DNA of 64,000 nucleotides, taken from contig NZ_FRXN01000002.1 in the NCBI RefSeq assembly GCF_900148515.1, positions 310,001 through 374,000 of the forward strand, read 5' to 3'. Shown here in pieces: positions 36,240-46,230 of this stretch (positions are counted from its first letter, which is position 1; every line of letters begins with the position of its first letter). The notes under the pieces were generated by a model, which was not told the DNA's origin, made no database searches, and saw only the letters and a program-made list of their open reading frames with translations. The translations under genes and the position numbers were made by a program. The stretch comes from Algoriphagus zhangzhouensis. Lineage in GTDB: Bacteria; Bacteroidota; Bacteroidia; Cytophagales; Cyclobacteriaceae.

Positions 36240-39200
36240 ATGAAAAGATCAAGCATAATTTTTCTTACTAAAAGAACAACCTCGTCAGGTAAAGGAAGTA
36301 AACTTTTTTCCTTTTCTTCCATTCTTCTCGGAGTTCTATTTATCTGGATTTTTTTCAGCTGCAATTCATTTGACAGAAAAGTCCCTTTTCCCAAAGAAGA
36401 AACGGAATACCCCAAGCCTGTCACCAAAGCTTTTCAATTTACCGAGTCTATCCCAATCCAATGGGACCCGGAACCAAGTTCTCTTGCAATCGAAACTCAC
36501 AGATTATCTTTGGATGACATCCCATCCACCCCTTTTGATTTGGGAGAGCCTATAAAATTGCAAAATGCATTTGAGGAGAGTCCTTTTGACTGGAATGGAT
36601 TGCCGGAAACTGATTTCAATCTGGAAAACCTTCCCACTGATACTTTGGAAAACAAAATCATCAAACTTCTACCTCCCAAAGTGATCAATGCAGGCTGGCC
36701 TACCTATACCCCACTTGGTTCGAGAGGTGTTTTAGACGCCGATCCAATCGGCTTACCTGGCCCGGCAAGGGCCTACTTGCAAGACCCTTCGGGTGCCCTT
36801 TGGATCGGCACTACAAGAGGCCTTTGTCGCTATGACGGAGCATATCTTGAAATCTTTGGTTTGGAACAAGGCCTGCCCAATATTGACATCCTGACTCTTT
36901 TCCGAGATAATCAAAATAGAATCTGGATAGGCACCAAAACTGGCATCACCTACATTCTGGATGAGAAAAAAGAATCCATTGAATTATTAGAGAAACTCAA
37001 CCCCGGCTTTGGTGGTCAGACCTTTAGTATTTACCAAGATGATCAAGGTCTAATTTGGTTTACTGAATTAGGGCAGGGAGTATATATCTACAATCCTGAA
37101 AACCACATCGCCAAGCAACTCAAAACAGACCAAGGATTAGTGAATGATCGCACGGTGATGATCCGTCAAGATCAAGAAGGAAACCATTGGATTACAACCA
37201 TAAATGGAATCAACATCCTGAACCTCCAAAAAAACAAAATCAAGACTCTTAGAGAGGAACAAGGGCTATTTTCCAACTTTTCGCCAGGGTATTTGCAATC
37301 CAAATCTGGCGAAATTTGGCTAGCTCAAAGAGGGGGAATCTCTGTTCTTAACCAAGAAAAGAATACCATCAGGTTTTTGGATGCAGAAAAATTCCCATAT
37401 CCCAACCAATCAGGAAGAGATCTTTCTGGGATGTATGAAGATTCAGAAGGAAAAATCTGGATAGCTACCAATTCCAATTTGGTTTTTGCCCTGGACCCTC
37501 AAATGAACCAGGTTGAGAGATTTTTTACAAACCAAGACCCCAGTACAATAATATTTGACTTTCATGAGGATAAAGAAGGCCAAATATGGGTTGGTGGGGA
37601 TATTGGAGGCACTCCTGTCATCAACAAAAAAACAGGCAAAGTAGGGAGCTATACCGATGCGAATGGCTTAGGTGATGGAGGAGTCTGGTCAAACATTCAA
37701 ACTCATGATGGAAAGATCTGGGCAGGTTCTACTAATGGCCTCAATATCTATGATCCCGAAACAGGAACGGTTCAATATGTTTCCAGGCAAAATGGATTAC
37801 AGACAAATAGCGCTTCCTATCTACTAGAAGACCAAAATGGATTGATTTGGATAGGTAGTAATGGGCGTATGTTGGAGGTTCTCGATGTAAAAAACAACAG
37901 GATTCTTGTATTAAAAAAAGAGAAGGAAAATCAGCAAATCGGACTAACCATAAGCTACGAGGATCCTGATGGATCCATGTGGGCAGGAACTAGTGATGGA
38001 GAATTATTAGTAATCAGCCTCGAGAAAAAAACAATTAAAAAAATCCTGAATGTCCCTGCCTCTTGGGATAAGACCTATATCAATTCCATGCAAAGCGATC
38101 ATCAAGGGCAACTTTGGATAACCAGCTCTGCAGGAGCCATAATAATCAGCAAAGACCGCAAATCCATGAAATTCCTGAATTCAGATCAAGGTCTAATTGA
38201 CAACTATGCCACAGCATTGCTTGAGGACTCCAATCAAAACATGTGGATTGCAACCGGTGGAGGCATTAATATCCTCAATTCCTCCCAAGATTCTATGTCC
38301 AGCTTGACTATCAATGAAGGACTGGGCGACAATGGCTCTTTCACACTGAATGAGAACAAGGGTAAAATGTTTGTAGGCACCACCAGTGGACTTACCATAT
38401 TAACTCCTTCAAAAAATAACGAGGCTTTTAATGCAATTACCCTCGGGAAAGAACAAGGCTTGGGAGCAATCGACTTTGCAGAAAACAGCGGCCTATTCAC
38501 GAAAGATGGAAAGTTTTGGGTGGGAGTCGAAGGAACCATGCTTTTGGTTTTCGATTCCCTTCAAATGAGTGAAGAATCTTCCTCGCCATTGATTGCAGGA
38601 ATCAATCTATTCGACAAGCCTCTCTATTTCAGAGAGAGATCTACCCTCACTGAGGACAATTATTTGATCCAAAATGAAATCACCTGGGACAGCCTAGAAA
38701 CCACCTATTACATCCCCATCAATCTAGAGCTTCCATATGATCAGAATTACTTAAGCTTCAACTATTCGGGAATGCAATTGAGCAATCCTGATAAAGTGCG
38801 ATACAGATACATTCTCGAAGGAATAGATAAGCAATGGAGTCCAATTACTAATAAAACCATAAGCGAAAACTATCGAGACCTTCCTGCTGGAGACTATACT
38901 TTCAAAGTTGCCAGCAGAGGAATCAATGGGATCTGGAGTGAACCAGCAGCAATAAGTTTTGTCATCACACCTCCTTGGTGGAAAACTTGGTGGATGTACG
39001 CTCTATATTTCATTGCATTTGTGGGGGCTATTTTAGGCTATACGAGACTTCGTTCACAAGCACTGATTCGTCAAAATTTGATATTGGAGGAAAAAGTAAA
39101 AATCCGGACAAATGAACTCCGGGAGTCTTTAAACAATCTCAAAGAAACGCAACTCCAACTTATTCAATCTGAAAAAATGGCTTCTTTGGGTGAGCTGACA

Positions 39201-39917
39201 GCAGGAATTGCCCATGAGATCCAAAACCCTCTCAATTTTGTCAATAATTTCTCCGAAGTCAGCAATGAGCTGATCGATGAAATGAATGAAGAACTCGAAA
39301 AAGGAGACCTGGAAGAAGTAAAAGCCATCGCCACTGACCTGAAAGAGAACCTTTCCAAAATCAATCATCATGGCAAAAGGGCCGATTCCATTGTGAAAGG
39401 AATGCTCCAACACAGCCGCTCGAATTCAGGAGAAAAAGTCGAAACAAATATCAATTTATTGGCAGATGAATATCTGAGGCTTTCCTATCATGGATTACGA
39501 GCCAAGGATAAAAGCTTTAATTCTGACTACAAACTAGAGTTAGACACTGATCTTCCAAAGATAAAGGTGAATCCCCAAGACATAGGAAGGGTAATCTTGA
39601 ATCTGGTCAATAATGCATTTTATGCGGTCAGCGAAAAAGCAAAAAATGCTGGTGAGGACTTTAAACCCGAGGTAATAGTTTCCACGAAAAAAACTGAGAA
39701 TGGAATTCAGGTCTCAGTCCACGATAACGGAACTGGAATACCTGATTCCATTAAAAAGAAAATCTTCCTGCCATTCTTCACCACCAAGCCAACAGGTTCG
39801 GGAACAGGCCTGGGATTGAGCCTTTCCTATGATATAGTTCAAGCCAATGGAGGCAATCTTTCTGTAGAATCGGAAGAAGGAAAAGGGACGAGTTTTAATA
39901 TCTTTTTTCCAAAATAA
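36240..39917 (+). CDS. Reg_prop / Y_Y_Y sensor histidine kinase with long N-terminal extension
   Basis: 1225 residues. The N-terminus is basic, then hydrophobic with a possible lipobox (IWIFFSC, about residues 35-41), followed by some 120 low-complexity Pro/Glu-rich residues before the first propeller blade ([19 protein letters not shown]). About 14 Reg_prop blades, a Y_Y_Y domain (about 835-905), a transmembrane helix after [14 protein letters not shown], a coiled coil, HisKA with His about 992 and HATPase_c ([22 protein letters not shown]) follow. No receiver domain. The kinase part is almost the same as in the 32414 protein while the sensor differs, consistent with duplication and sensor divergence. 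A 91-base spacer follows before an unrelated lipoprotein. Confidence 0.92.
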   Translation: MKRSSIIFLTKRTTSSGKGSKLFSFSSILLGVLFIWIFFSCNSFDRKVPFPKEETEYPKPVTKAFQFTESIPIQWDPEPSSLAIETHRLSLDDIPSTPFDLGEPIKLQNAFEESPFDWNGLPETDFNLENLPTDTLENKIIKLLPPKVINAGWPTYTPLGSRGVLDADPIGLPGPARAYLQDPSGALWIGTTRGLCRYDGAYLEIFGLEQGLPNIDILTLFRDNQNRIWIGTKTGITYILDEKKESIELLEKLNPGFGGQTFSIYQDDQGLIWFTELGQGVYIYNPENHIAKQLKTDQGLVNDRTVMIRQDQEGNHWITTINGINILNLQKNKIKTLREEQGLFSNFSPGYLQSKSGEIWLAQRGGISVLNQEKNTIRFLDAEKFPYPNQSGRDLSGMYEDSEGKIWIATNSNLVFALDPQMNQVERFFTNQDPSTIIFDFHEDKEGQIWVGGDIGGTPVINKKTGKVGSYTDANGLGDGGVWSNIQTHDGKIWAGSTNGLNIYDPETGTVQYVSRQNGLQTNSASYLLEDQNGLIWIGSNGRMLEVLDVKNNRILVLKKEKENQQIGLTISYEDPDGSMWAGTSDGELLVISLEKKTIKKILNVPASWDKTYINSMQSDHQGQLWITSSAGAIIISKDRKSMKFLNSDQGLIDNYATALLEDSNQNMWIATGGGINILNSSQDSMSSLTINEGLGDNGSFTLNENKGKMFVGTTSGLTILTPSKNNEAFNAITLGKEQGLGAIDFAENSGLFTKDGKFWVGVEGTMLLVFDSLQMSEESSSPLIAGINLFDKPLYFRERSTLTEDNYLIQNEITWDSLETTYYIPINLELPYDQNYLSFNYSGMQLSNPDKVRYRYILEGIDKQWSPITNKTISENYRDLPAGDYTFKVASRGINGIWSEPAAISFVITPPWWKTWWMYALYFIAFVGAILGYTRLRSQALIRQNLILEEKVKIRTNELRESLNNLKETQLQLIQSEKMASLGELTAGIAHEIQNPLNFVNNFSEVSNELIDEMNEELEKGDLEEVKAIATDLKENLSKINHHGKRADSIVKGMLQHSRSNSGEKVETNINLLADEYLRLSYHGLRAKDKSFNSDYKLELDTDLPKIKVNPQDIGRVILNLVNNAFYAVSEKAKNAGEDFKPEVIVSTKKTENGIQVSVHDNGTGIPDSIKKKIFLPFFTTKPTGSGTGLGLSLSYDIVQANGGNLSVESEEGKGTSFNIFFPK

Positions 39918-40008
39918 AAGTATTTTTTTAATTATTTAGTTAATCGATAGTATTTTAGGATACCTTTATTTTCAATAACCAACCTTTTTTGAAGAACACA
40001 TTATTAAA

Positions 40009-41115
40009 ATGAAAAAAATCTTAATCCTGATATTTGGAGTGCTTTTATTTTCTTGTAATGAAAATGAATTTATTGAAAAACCAATAACAAACTCCAAAGA
40101 ATTAATTCTGAATTCAAATGATCAAATTCCTAAGAATATTACTCAAATCCCCTCAATAATACCTCATTCGGAATTAGAACCATATCGATTAAATACCTAC
40201 AACTTTACGCCGATTAACGATGTCTCAGGAAATTACTTATTAGAAACCCAATTAATAGATATTTCAAATATCCCTTGTGACACTGAATTGACCAGTATTA
40301 GCGATGGCGATTTAACCTTAATTTTTGATAAACCTTTGATCAGAAGAAAGGCCCAAACTACCAGATATTGTACTTGGACTGGCACCTTTGGGTTTTATCC
40401 TGATGTAGAAGGTCCTGATCCCTACGTTTTATACTCCCCATTCCAAAATATTGTTGGAATTTCTATCTCTAAACCAGTAACTACCTTGGGATTTGAAATT
40501 CAACCTAATTTGAATCATCAAGTATTTGAATTTGAGGTAGAATTTTACAATTCGAATAGAAAAACAGGAAGCATCAAAAGGGAAATTAATGCTGGATGGG
40601 GCGGAGCGAAATTATTTGCTGCTGAGACCGAAGAAAAGTTTGACTATGTTATCATAAGATCAGTTTCTGGAGATCCTTATGGTTTCGCAGTTGCGCAATT
40701 TCGCTATATACTAAAAGAAATATCTCCGATTACGATTGATTTCAAGCCCGGTAATTGTAACAATACTCTAAATGTAAATTCCAAAGGGGTAATTCCTCTT
40801 GCGATTTTGGGCTCTATGGACCTTGATGTGAATAACATCGACCTATCAACCGTTTTTCTTAATGGCGTTTCCCCATCAACTTCCTCCATGGCTGATTTAG
40901 CAGGACACTTTGAAAAGCAAGATGCCTGTGATTGTAGTATAATAGGTAAAGACGAAATTATGGATTTGAATCTAAAATTTGACACACAGGCTTTGGTAGA
41001 ATCTCTTGGAGAGGTAAGTGATGGTGAAAGTGTGGAATTTACCTTAACCTTTGAAACCTTGGACGGCAGAATATGGGAAGGAGAGGATTGTGTTGATATT
41101 ATTAAGAAAAAATAA
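40009..41115 (+). CDS. Lipoprotein with C-terminal IDxKPG...GVIPLAILG domain
   Basis: 368 residues. Lipoprotein signal with lipobox LLFSC (Cys about 16). The middle (about 120-235) looks like a beta-sandwich (TTLGFEIQPN, FEFEVEFYNSN, FDYVIIRSVSGDPYGFAVAQ), similar to small carbohydrate-binding or jelly-roll folds. The last 120 residues begin ITIDFKPGNCNNTLNVNSKG and continue VIPLAILGSMDLDVNNIDLS, a repeat-like domain found in many extracellular proteins of varied bacteria, with no known activity. Probably surface or periplasmic. It has its own terminator and differs from its kinase neighbours, so it may be a separate transcription unit. Confidence 0.7.
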   Translation: MKKILILIFGVLLFSCNENEFIEKPITNSKELILNSNDQIPKNITQIPSIIPHSELEPYRLNTYNFTPINDVSGNYLLETQLIDISNIPCDTELTSISDGDLTLIFDKPLIRRKAQTTRYCTWTGTFGFYPDVEGPDPYVLYSPFQNIVGISISKPVTTLGFEIQPNLNHQVFEFEVEFYNSNRKTGSIKREINAGWGGAKLFAAETEEKFDYVIIRSVSGDPYGFAVAQFRYILKEISPITIDFKPGNCNNTLNVNSKGVIPLAILGSMDLDVNNIDLSTVFLNGVSPSTSSMADLAGHFEKQDACDCSIIGKDEIMDLNLKFDTQALVESLGEVSDGESVEFTLTFETLDGRIWEGEDCVDIIKKK

Positions 41116-41421
41116 AGAAGAAATCTTTCTATACACTTTTAGAATCTAGGATTACATAAAGCTGCTGGATATTTCAAATCAGGCAGCTTTTCCTTTAAAT
41201 TTTTCAAGAATCCAACTTACTTTTTGACTATGAAAAAAGAGCATGTTTTCATGCTTTTACATAGTCCTTTTTGTATTTTGTAGGGAATTCACAGCATTAT
41301 CACTCCATTACCCTTGTGAATTTTCAAACGCGTTAACTAGTTATTGTTCACCCATTAAACAGTACCTTTTGATTAGCATGCATTCTTTGTATCTGTCCCA
41401 CCTTTTTATCAAATAGCTCCT
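41116..41421. other. Intergenic region with terminator and hairpin before the MpaB-like gene
   Basis: 306 bases without a gene. It contains the terminator at 41158-41200, a second short hairpin (GCATG-TTTT-CATGC with A/T extension, about 41235-41258), and a TTTTTGTATTTTG element (about 41268-41280) resembling those before two of the kinases. Confidence 0.5.
41158..41200 (+). terminator. Probable terminator after the 40009 lipoprotein gene
   Basis: AAAGCTGC (41158-41165) pairs with GCAGCTTT (41183-41190) around a 17-base loop, followed by a T/C-rich tail (TTCCTTTAAATTTTT). The stem is eight perfect pairs about 45 bases past the stop codon. Confidence 0.65.
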
Positions 41422-42693
41422 ATGGTTTCAACAATTTTATGGCTGTTGCTTATCGCTTTTGTCGGATTTTCTATTGCCTTTATCATCAAAAATGTAACCA
41501 TCAAAAAAAGAGCACTAGAGAAACTAAAAACGATCAATACTCATGAAATTTCGGATTGGAATGGTGATAAACTGGAATCCAAAAGAAGCCAAATGGATCC
41601 TTTGGCGGATGAGACTGTTCAAACAATTATGTCCAAAAGGGAAGAGTTTAAAATCAATCATCTTTTCGAGTCGATTGTAAAAGATCGTGATCAACTTCCT
41701 CCAGATACTCCTCAAGAATTAATTGATTATTTCGATAAATCAGCCATACTCCCTGAATGGGCAGATCCAGATCTAATCGCCTTGGGCCAGCAAATTTATT
41801 TGAGACACGGAATATGGATAGGCCTTTTACTTTGCTACAAATCTCTCCCAGAATGCTATGCCTGTGCTAGAGGCGCTGAGGTTCTTCATCAAACGGCTCG
41901 CCTCAACGAGGAAAATGGCTCTTTGGAGACTTACTCAAGACGAATTGCAGAAACTGCCCAGTTTGTGGTTTTCGCAATGTCTCCAGGAGGCCTGGGAGTA
42001 AGAGGAAAAGGACTCCACTCCACCCAAAAAGTCCGATTGATTCATGCTGTAATCCGCTTTTTCCTTAAAAAGCATCACTTCGACACTGAAAAATATAGCG
42101 AGCCGATAAACCAAGAGGATCTTGCAGGTACACTGATGTCTTTTTCAGCTTTGATCATAGAAGGGCTTGAAATCATCGGGATCGAATTTGAACCTGTAGA
42201 ATTGGAGGCATATATCCACTGCTGGAGAGTCGTGGGGCATATTGTCGGCTTGGATGATGATATGATTCCAAAAAATTCTGCGGATGCCCTGAAACTGGGC
42301 CACAGTATTTTGGATCGAGAAATGGCACCAAGCGATCATGCAAAAGAATTGGTTCGGGCCCTTCGCGATTTTCAGGACATGAAGTCGAAACCAATTTTAG
42401 GTAAAAACTCCAACATTGCCCTGATGAGATTGATGATGGGAAATGAAGTATCCGACCTATTGGGAGTAGAGCCTATTTCTCAGGATAAAATCGATTCCAT
42501 GCAGCGAAAAATCAAAAGAATCACTTGGGTAGGCGAAATTTTAGACAAGAGTTTGATTTTCTCCATGGTCCTTCAATTCTTAACCAAATTGGGGCTAACC
42601 ATGATGCTGAGAAGAATGACTAGTGCCGACATTATCAACTTCTACCTTCCTACTTCTTTGACAAGAGATTGGAATTCCCACCAACGAAGATAA
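41422..42693 (+). CDS. MpaB-family (DUF2236) oxygenase, membrane-anchored
   Basis: 423 residues with an N-terminal membrane helix (MVSTILWLLLIAFVGFSIAF). The central region (about 110-310) has the DUF2236/MpaB pattern: ILPEWADPDLIALGQQIYLR, ETAQFVVFAMSPGGLGVRGK, AGTLMSFSALIIEGLEIIGI and HCWRVVGHIVGLDDDMIP, whose His are candidates for heme ligation as in latex-clearing proteins. Family members cleave or oxidise isoprenoid chains (MpaB in mycophenolic acid synthesis, Lcp on polyisoprene). The substrate here is unknown. Twelve bases separate it from the terpene-cyclase-like gene, strongly suggesting one operon and a terpenoid substrate (inference). Confidence 0.75.
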   Translation: MVSTILWLLLIAFVGFSIAFIIKNVTIKKRALEKLKTINTHEISDWNGDKLESKRSQMDPLADETVQTIMSKREEFKINHLFESIVKDRDQLPPDTPQELIDYFDKSAILPEWADPDLIALGQQIYLRHGIWIGLLLCYKSLPECYACARGAEVLHQTARLNEENGSLETYSRRIAETAQFVVFAMSPGGLGVRGKGLHSTQKVRLIHAVIRFFLKKHHFDTEKYSEPINQEDLAGTLMSFSALIIEGLEIIGIEFEPVELEAYIHCWRVVGHIVGLDDDMIPKNSADALKLGHSILDREMAPSDHAKELVRALRDFQDMKSKPILGKNSNIALMRLMMGNEVSDLLGVEPISQDKIDSMQRKIKRITWVGEILDKSLIFSMVLQFLTKLGLTMMLRRMTSADIINFYLPTSLTRDWNSHQRR

Positions 42694-42705
42694 ACCTCAG
42701 ACCCT

Positions 42706-43383
42706 ATGGATCAGCCATTAATTAATTTTGACGATTATTCCCTTATTGGACTAATATTCAATGGGGTCGGTTGCCTATTTTGGGTGGTGGCCTACGTTGT
42801 TTTAGTTTGGGAAATCAGAAAGAAAAAATTCGTAGAAATGCCTGCCTATGTAGCTGGTGCCAATATCGGTTGGGAATTTGTATGGAGTTGGATCTATCAC
42901 CCTAACACGGGGCTTTTATATGCTTTGAGCTATCAAGCAGCCTTTCTTTTAGATTGCTTTATTTTTTATTCTGTTCTCCGATATGGAACCAAACAACCCA
43001 TGAATGAGAACACCAAAAAGCATTTTGCACTCTTCTGCATTATCAATTTCATCTTTTGGATTCTATTCAGCTACTTCTATAGAAATGAAGGATTTGACAC
43101 CTTAATTGGTGCAAACTCGGGCTATATCATCAATGTCATCCTTTCCGTTCAATGCGTTTTCCTTCTGATGCAAACCAAAGATACCGGAGAATTTTCCATG
43201 GTATTAGCATGGGCTAGAATGCTCGGAACAGGACTGATCTCAGTCTCCATGTTTTTCTTTTACCCAGAGAATCATTTTGTACAGTTCTTGGGAATTTCTT
43301 GTTTCCTTCTGGACAGTACCTTCATCTATGTCCTTTGGAAAAGGCATGGAAAACTATTTGGTTCTCTTAGTACAGTTTCATAA
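42706..43383 (+). CDS. Seven-helix membrane protein resembling Pyr4/PaxB terpene cyclases
   Basis: 225 residues with about seven transmembrane helices. Layout and motifs recall the fungal meroterpenoid/indole-diterpene cyclases Pyr4 and PaxB: helix 1 NGVGCLFWVVAYVVLVWEIR, then MPAYVAGANIGWEFVWSW with Glu about 57, and a last helix GISCFLLDSTFIYVLW with Asp about 203. In Pyr4 a Glu and an Asp at nearly the same places (recalled as E63 and D218) are the catalytic acids that protonate the terpene. This is recognition from memory, not an alignment, and other seven-helix families could fit. It lies between the MpaB-type oxygenase (12 bases) and a kinase (one-base overlap). Confidence 0.5.
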   Translation: MDQPLINFDDYSLIGLIFNGVGCLFWVVAYVVLVWEIRKKKFVEMPAYVAGANIGWEFVWSWIYHPNTGLLYALSYQAAFLLDCFIFYSVLRYGTKQPMNENTKKHFALFCIINFIFWILFSYFYRNEGFDTLIGANSGYIINVILSVQCVFLLMQTKDTGEFSMVLAWARMLGTGLISVSMFFFYPENHFVQFLGISCFLLDSTFIYVLWKRHGKLFGSLSTVS

Positions 43384-44756
43384 TGCTTAGAAAGATTACA
43401 GAATATTTTATTCCAGCGAAAAAGAAAGAGTCTGGTGATGAATTAAGATCTGAACGCATCTTCATTGCAGTGCTTTTAATTTCATCCATTTCCAATTTTC
43501 TTGGGATAAATCTGGCAGTTGAAATTGACGCAAAACTCAACGGGCAGCTTCTTTTCGTCAATGGAATTATTAATCTTATTATTCTTTTTGCCTATCGGCA
43601 AGGTTTAGCCAAAAATATAGCGGCGGGACTTTTCTTGACTCAATTTGCAATAAGTTTCCCGCTCCAAGCTTGGCTACAGGGAGGACTTTCTTCTCCTGCC
43701 ACGGCTGCATTTTTCTTATTGCCATCAGTGGCCATGTTGATCCAAGGAAAAAGAGCATCAATCTTTTGGGTAATTGTCTCTGCCTTTCTCATGTTGGGGA
43801 TATTGATACTTGAGAATACGATCGGTGTACCAGAACCCCAATACAATACCGAAAAGGAACAGGTCTTCTTCTTCTCATCCATTTTGGGAACCAATATTAC
43901 CATATTCTTGATCCTATTGGTTTACGAATTGGGCAAGTCAAAAGCTCTCAAAAATATCCAGGAGAAAAACGTAGCATTAATCAATACTCAAGAGCAACTT
44001 ATCCAGGCAGAAAAAATGGCTTCTTTAGGTGAATTGACAGCGGGAATCGCTCATGAAATCCAAAATCCGCTCAATTTTGTCAACAACTTTTCTGAAGTAA
44101 GCGAAGAACTTTTAGAGGAAATTCAAGAAGAAATCAGCAAAGGGAATTTTGAAGAGGTAAAGGCTATCACCGATGATTTAAAGCAGAACCTTTCAAAAAT
44201 TAATCATCACGGTAAAAGAGCTGGAGCAATCGTCAAAGGAATGCTGGAGCACAGTAGAAAAAGTGATGGAATAAGAGAACCGATCAACATCAATGAATTA
44301 GCTGAGGAATGTATCAGGTTGAGCTTCCATGGGTTCAAGGCCAAAGAAAAATACAGCAAGGTCGAATACACAATAGATTTTGAAAAAGGCTTACCTCATA
44401 TCGAGGTTATCCCTCAGGATATCAATAGAGTATTGATCAATGTATTCAATAATGCATTTTACGCAGTACATGACAGATCGAAGACTACCGAAGATCTATT
44501 TCGCCCCCATGTAAAGGTAGCTACCAAGTCCACTTCAAATGGAATAATGATTTCAGTCCATGACAATGGTGTTGGGATTCCAGAACATATCAAGGATAAA
44601 ATTTTCCAACCATTTTTCACCACCAAACCTACTGGTCAAGGCACTGGGTTGGGCTTGAGTTTAAGCTATGACATCATCAAAGCGCATGGAGGTAAAATTG
44701 AGATAAAGTCTGACCCCAATCAAGGCACTGAATTCGTCATTTATTTCTTCCACTAA
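43383..44756 (+). CDS. Membrane sensor histidine kinase (six-helix sensor)
   Basis: 457 residues. The ATG shares one base with the upstream stop (TAATG), so translation is coupled to the terpene-cyclase-like gene. The sensor is about six transmembrane helices (roughly 25-180) with short loops, which suggests sensing within or at the membrane. Then a coiled coil, HisKA with His about 224 in [20 protein letters not shown], and HATPase_c ([22 protein letters not shown]). There is no receiver. The coupling implies that it may detect the product, substrate or membrane state linked to the two upstream enzymes (inference). Confidence 0.9.
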   Translation: MLRKITEYFIPAKKKESGDELRSERIFIAVLLISSISNFLGINLAVEIDAKLNGQLLFVNGIINLIILFAYRQGLAKNIAAGLFLTQFAISFPLQAWLQGGLSSPATAAFFLLPSVAMLIQGKRASIFWVIVSAFLMLGILILENTIGVPEPQYNTEKEQVFFFSSILGTNITIFLILLVYELGKSKALKNIQEKNVALINTQEQLIQAEKMASLGELTAGIAHEIQNPLNFVNNFSEVSEELLEEIQEEISKGNFEEVKAITDDLKQNLSKINHHGKRAGAIVKGMLEHSRKSDGIREPININELAEECIRLSFHGFKAKEKYSKVEYTIDFEKGLPHIEVIPQDINRVLINVFNNAFYAVHDRSKTTEDLFRPHVKVATKSTSNGIMISVHDNGVGIPEHIKDKIFQPFFTTKPTGQGTGLGLSLSYDIIKAHGGKIEIKSDPNQGTEFVIYFFH

Positions 44757-44770
44757 GCATTTGTAATAGC

Positions 44771-45685
44771 TCAAGCTCTTTTCCGCCAGAAAGAAGCTAA
44801 AAGGGAACCTGAAACATTCATCAAAGGCCCAAAAACTGCCGGAGCTAATCCTACGGTAGAGATTTTGCCCATTTGAACAGCTATGCCTGATGCCAATCCT
44901 GAATTTTGCATGCCTACTTCCAAGGCGATCGTCTTGCATGATTTGGAATCCAATCCAGATACTTTGGCAGTAAAAAATCCCAAAAGGTAACCAAGTCCAT
45001 TATGTAAAATACATGCTAAAATCAGCAGCAATCCAATATCCAGAAGGCTCTCCCTCCCATTTGCGGTAATCACTCCTACGATAAGAATAATACCTCCCAT
45101 CGATATCAAAGGCATTATTCGATCTAACCATTGAATACTTCCCTTCAAAAACCTGTTAAATATTAGACCAAGCGCAATGGGGATAATCACAATCTGAATG
45201 ATACTCCACATCATCTCCAGAAAATTAACAGGCACATAATCCCCTCCAAGCCAGCTCATCAGTAGCGGAGTGATCACAGGTGCAATTGCAGTGGCTACAG
45301 CTGTCATAGTAACAGAAAGTGCCAGGTTTGCCTTTGCTAAATAGGACATAACATTGGAAGCTAGGCCACTGGGAGAACTTCCAACCAAAATAAAACCAGC
45401 AGCAATTTCTGGAGGGAAATTGAAGCTTTTTGCCAAAGCAAATCCTAAAAATGGCATAATTGTAAATTGACAGAGTATTCCTATCAAAACACCTTTCGGC
45501 ATTTGGATCACTCCTTTGAAATCCTTGAGACTCATTTCTGTCCCTACTCCAAACATGATAACCTGTAATAGTGGGACAATGAATTTGGAAGTACTTATCC
45601 CTCCCCAATTCATAAGAATCTCAGGATAAATAAAAGCAATGGAAACAATGACAAGAACTAAAAAAGGAAAAAGTAAGCTTTTCAA
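44771..45685 (-). CDS. Bile acid:sodium symporter (BASS) family transporter
   Basis: 304 residues and about nine to ten transmembrane helices. Family motifs: VGTEMSLKDFKGVIQMPKGV, GSSPSGLASNVMSYLAKANL (the first crossover motif) and EVGMQNSGLASGIAVQM (the second), which build the two Na+ sites of BASS/SBF proteins. Substrates of bacterial members include organic anions and keto acids; not predictable here. The start is TTG at 45685: no in-frame ATG occurs before an upstream stop, and the next internal Met would remove the first helix. It is convergent with the 43383 kinase and monocistronic. Confidence 0.9.
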   Translation of the reverse strand: MKSLLFPFLVLVIVSIAFIYPEILMNWGGISTSKFIVPLLQVIMFGVGTEMSLKDFKGVIQMPKGVLIGILCQFTIMPFLGFALAKSFNFPPEIAAGFILVGSSPSGLASNVMSYLAKANLALSVTMTAVATAIAPVITPLLMSWLGGDYVPVNFLEMMWSIIQIVIIPIALGLIFNRFLKGSIQWLDRIMPLISMGGIILIVGVITANGRESLLDIGLLLILACILHNGLGYLLGFFTAKVSGLDSKSCKTIALEVGMQNSGLASGIAVQMGKISTVGLAPAVFGPLMNVSGSLLASFWRKRA

Positions 45686-46230
45686 TTTAGATAGATAGAA
45701 GGTTCAACTTTGGGTTTTATTATGAATTCAGATACTAAATATAGTTTATCATTATCTATGGAGAAGTCAAATCAGCTAGAGACCTTAAAAACATCTTTTG
45801 ATTAATCCTATTGAATCCCAAGCAATGTAATTAGACTGATTACTGGAAAGGCTTGTCTATTTAGGCAATCCCCAGTTTCCAACCTCCTATCAAATAGTCC
45901 AAATGAGCTGAATTTCAGATATTTTCCAATCTAAAATACCTGAACATATTTATCCCTATAATCTTGAATTCTAAATAGTTTTTGTATTTTTCCAATATGA
46001 GAAATGTCATTCGTCACTAGAATGATGCATCATTTCCAGATTTTTATTACCCATTTGAGTTTTATGTCCGAGTTGATTGTTTTCAAAGTGGCTTTTCAAA
46101 TGATTAAAAGCCATCAAAATCAAATTATTTCACGATCCCAAATAGTTTGGGAAAGAATAATACTCATTGGAGTTAAATTTCTGAGTAAAGGCATTTCACC
46201 ATATAAACCTGAATTTACAATTGATTTCAA
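45686..46230. other. 545-base intergenic region before the 46231 kinase
   Basis: Divergent spacer between the leftward transporter and the rightward kinase. It is AT-rich and contains GTTTTTGTATTTTT at about 45979-45992, like the leaders of the 28748 and 41422 genes. A 76-codon frame from 46004 ends on the kinase start but does not look coding. No RNA gene was recognised. Confidence 0.4.

Noticed and set aside
32414..39917. Possible HTCS hybrid two-component regulators
   Set aside because: The proteins end with the ATPase domain; no receiver or AraC domain follows within or right after the genes.
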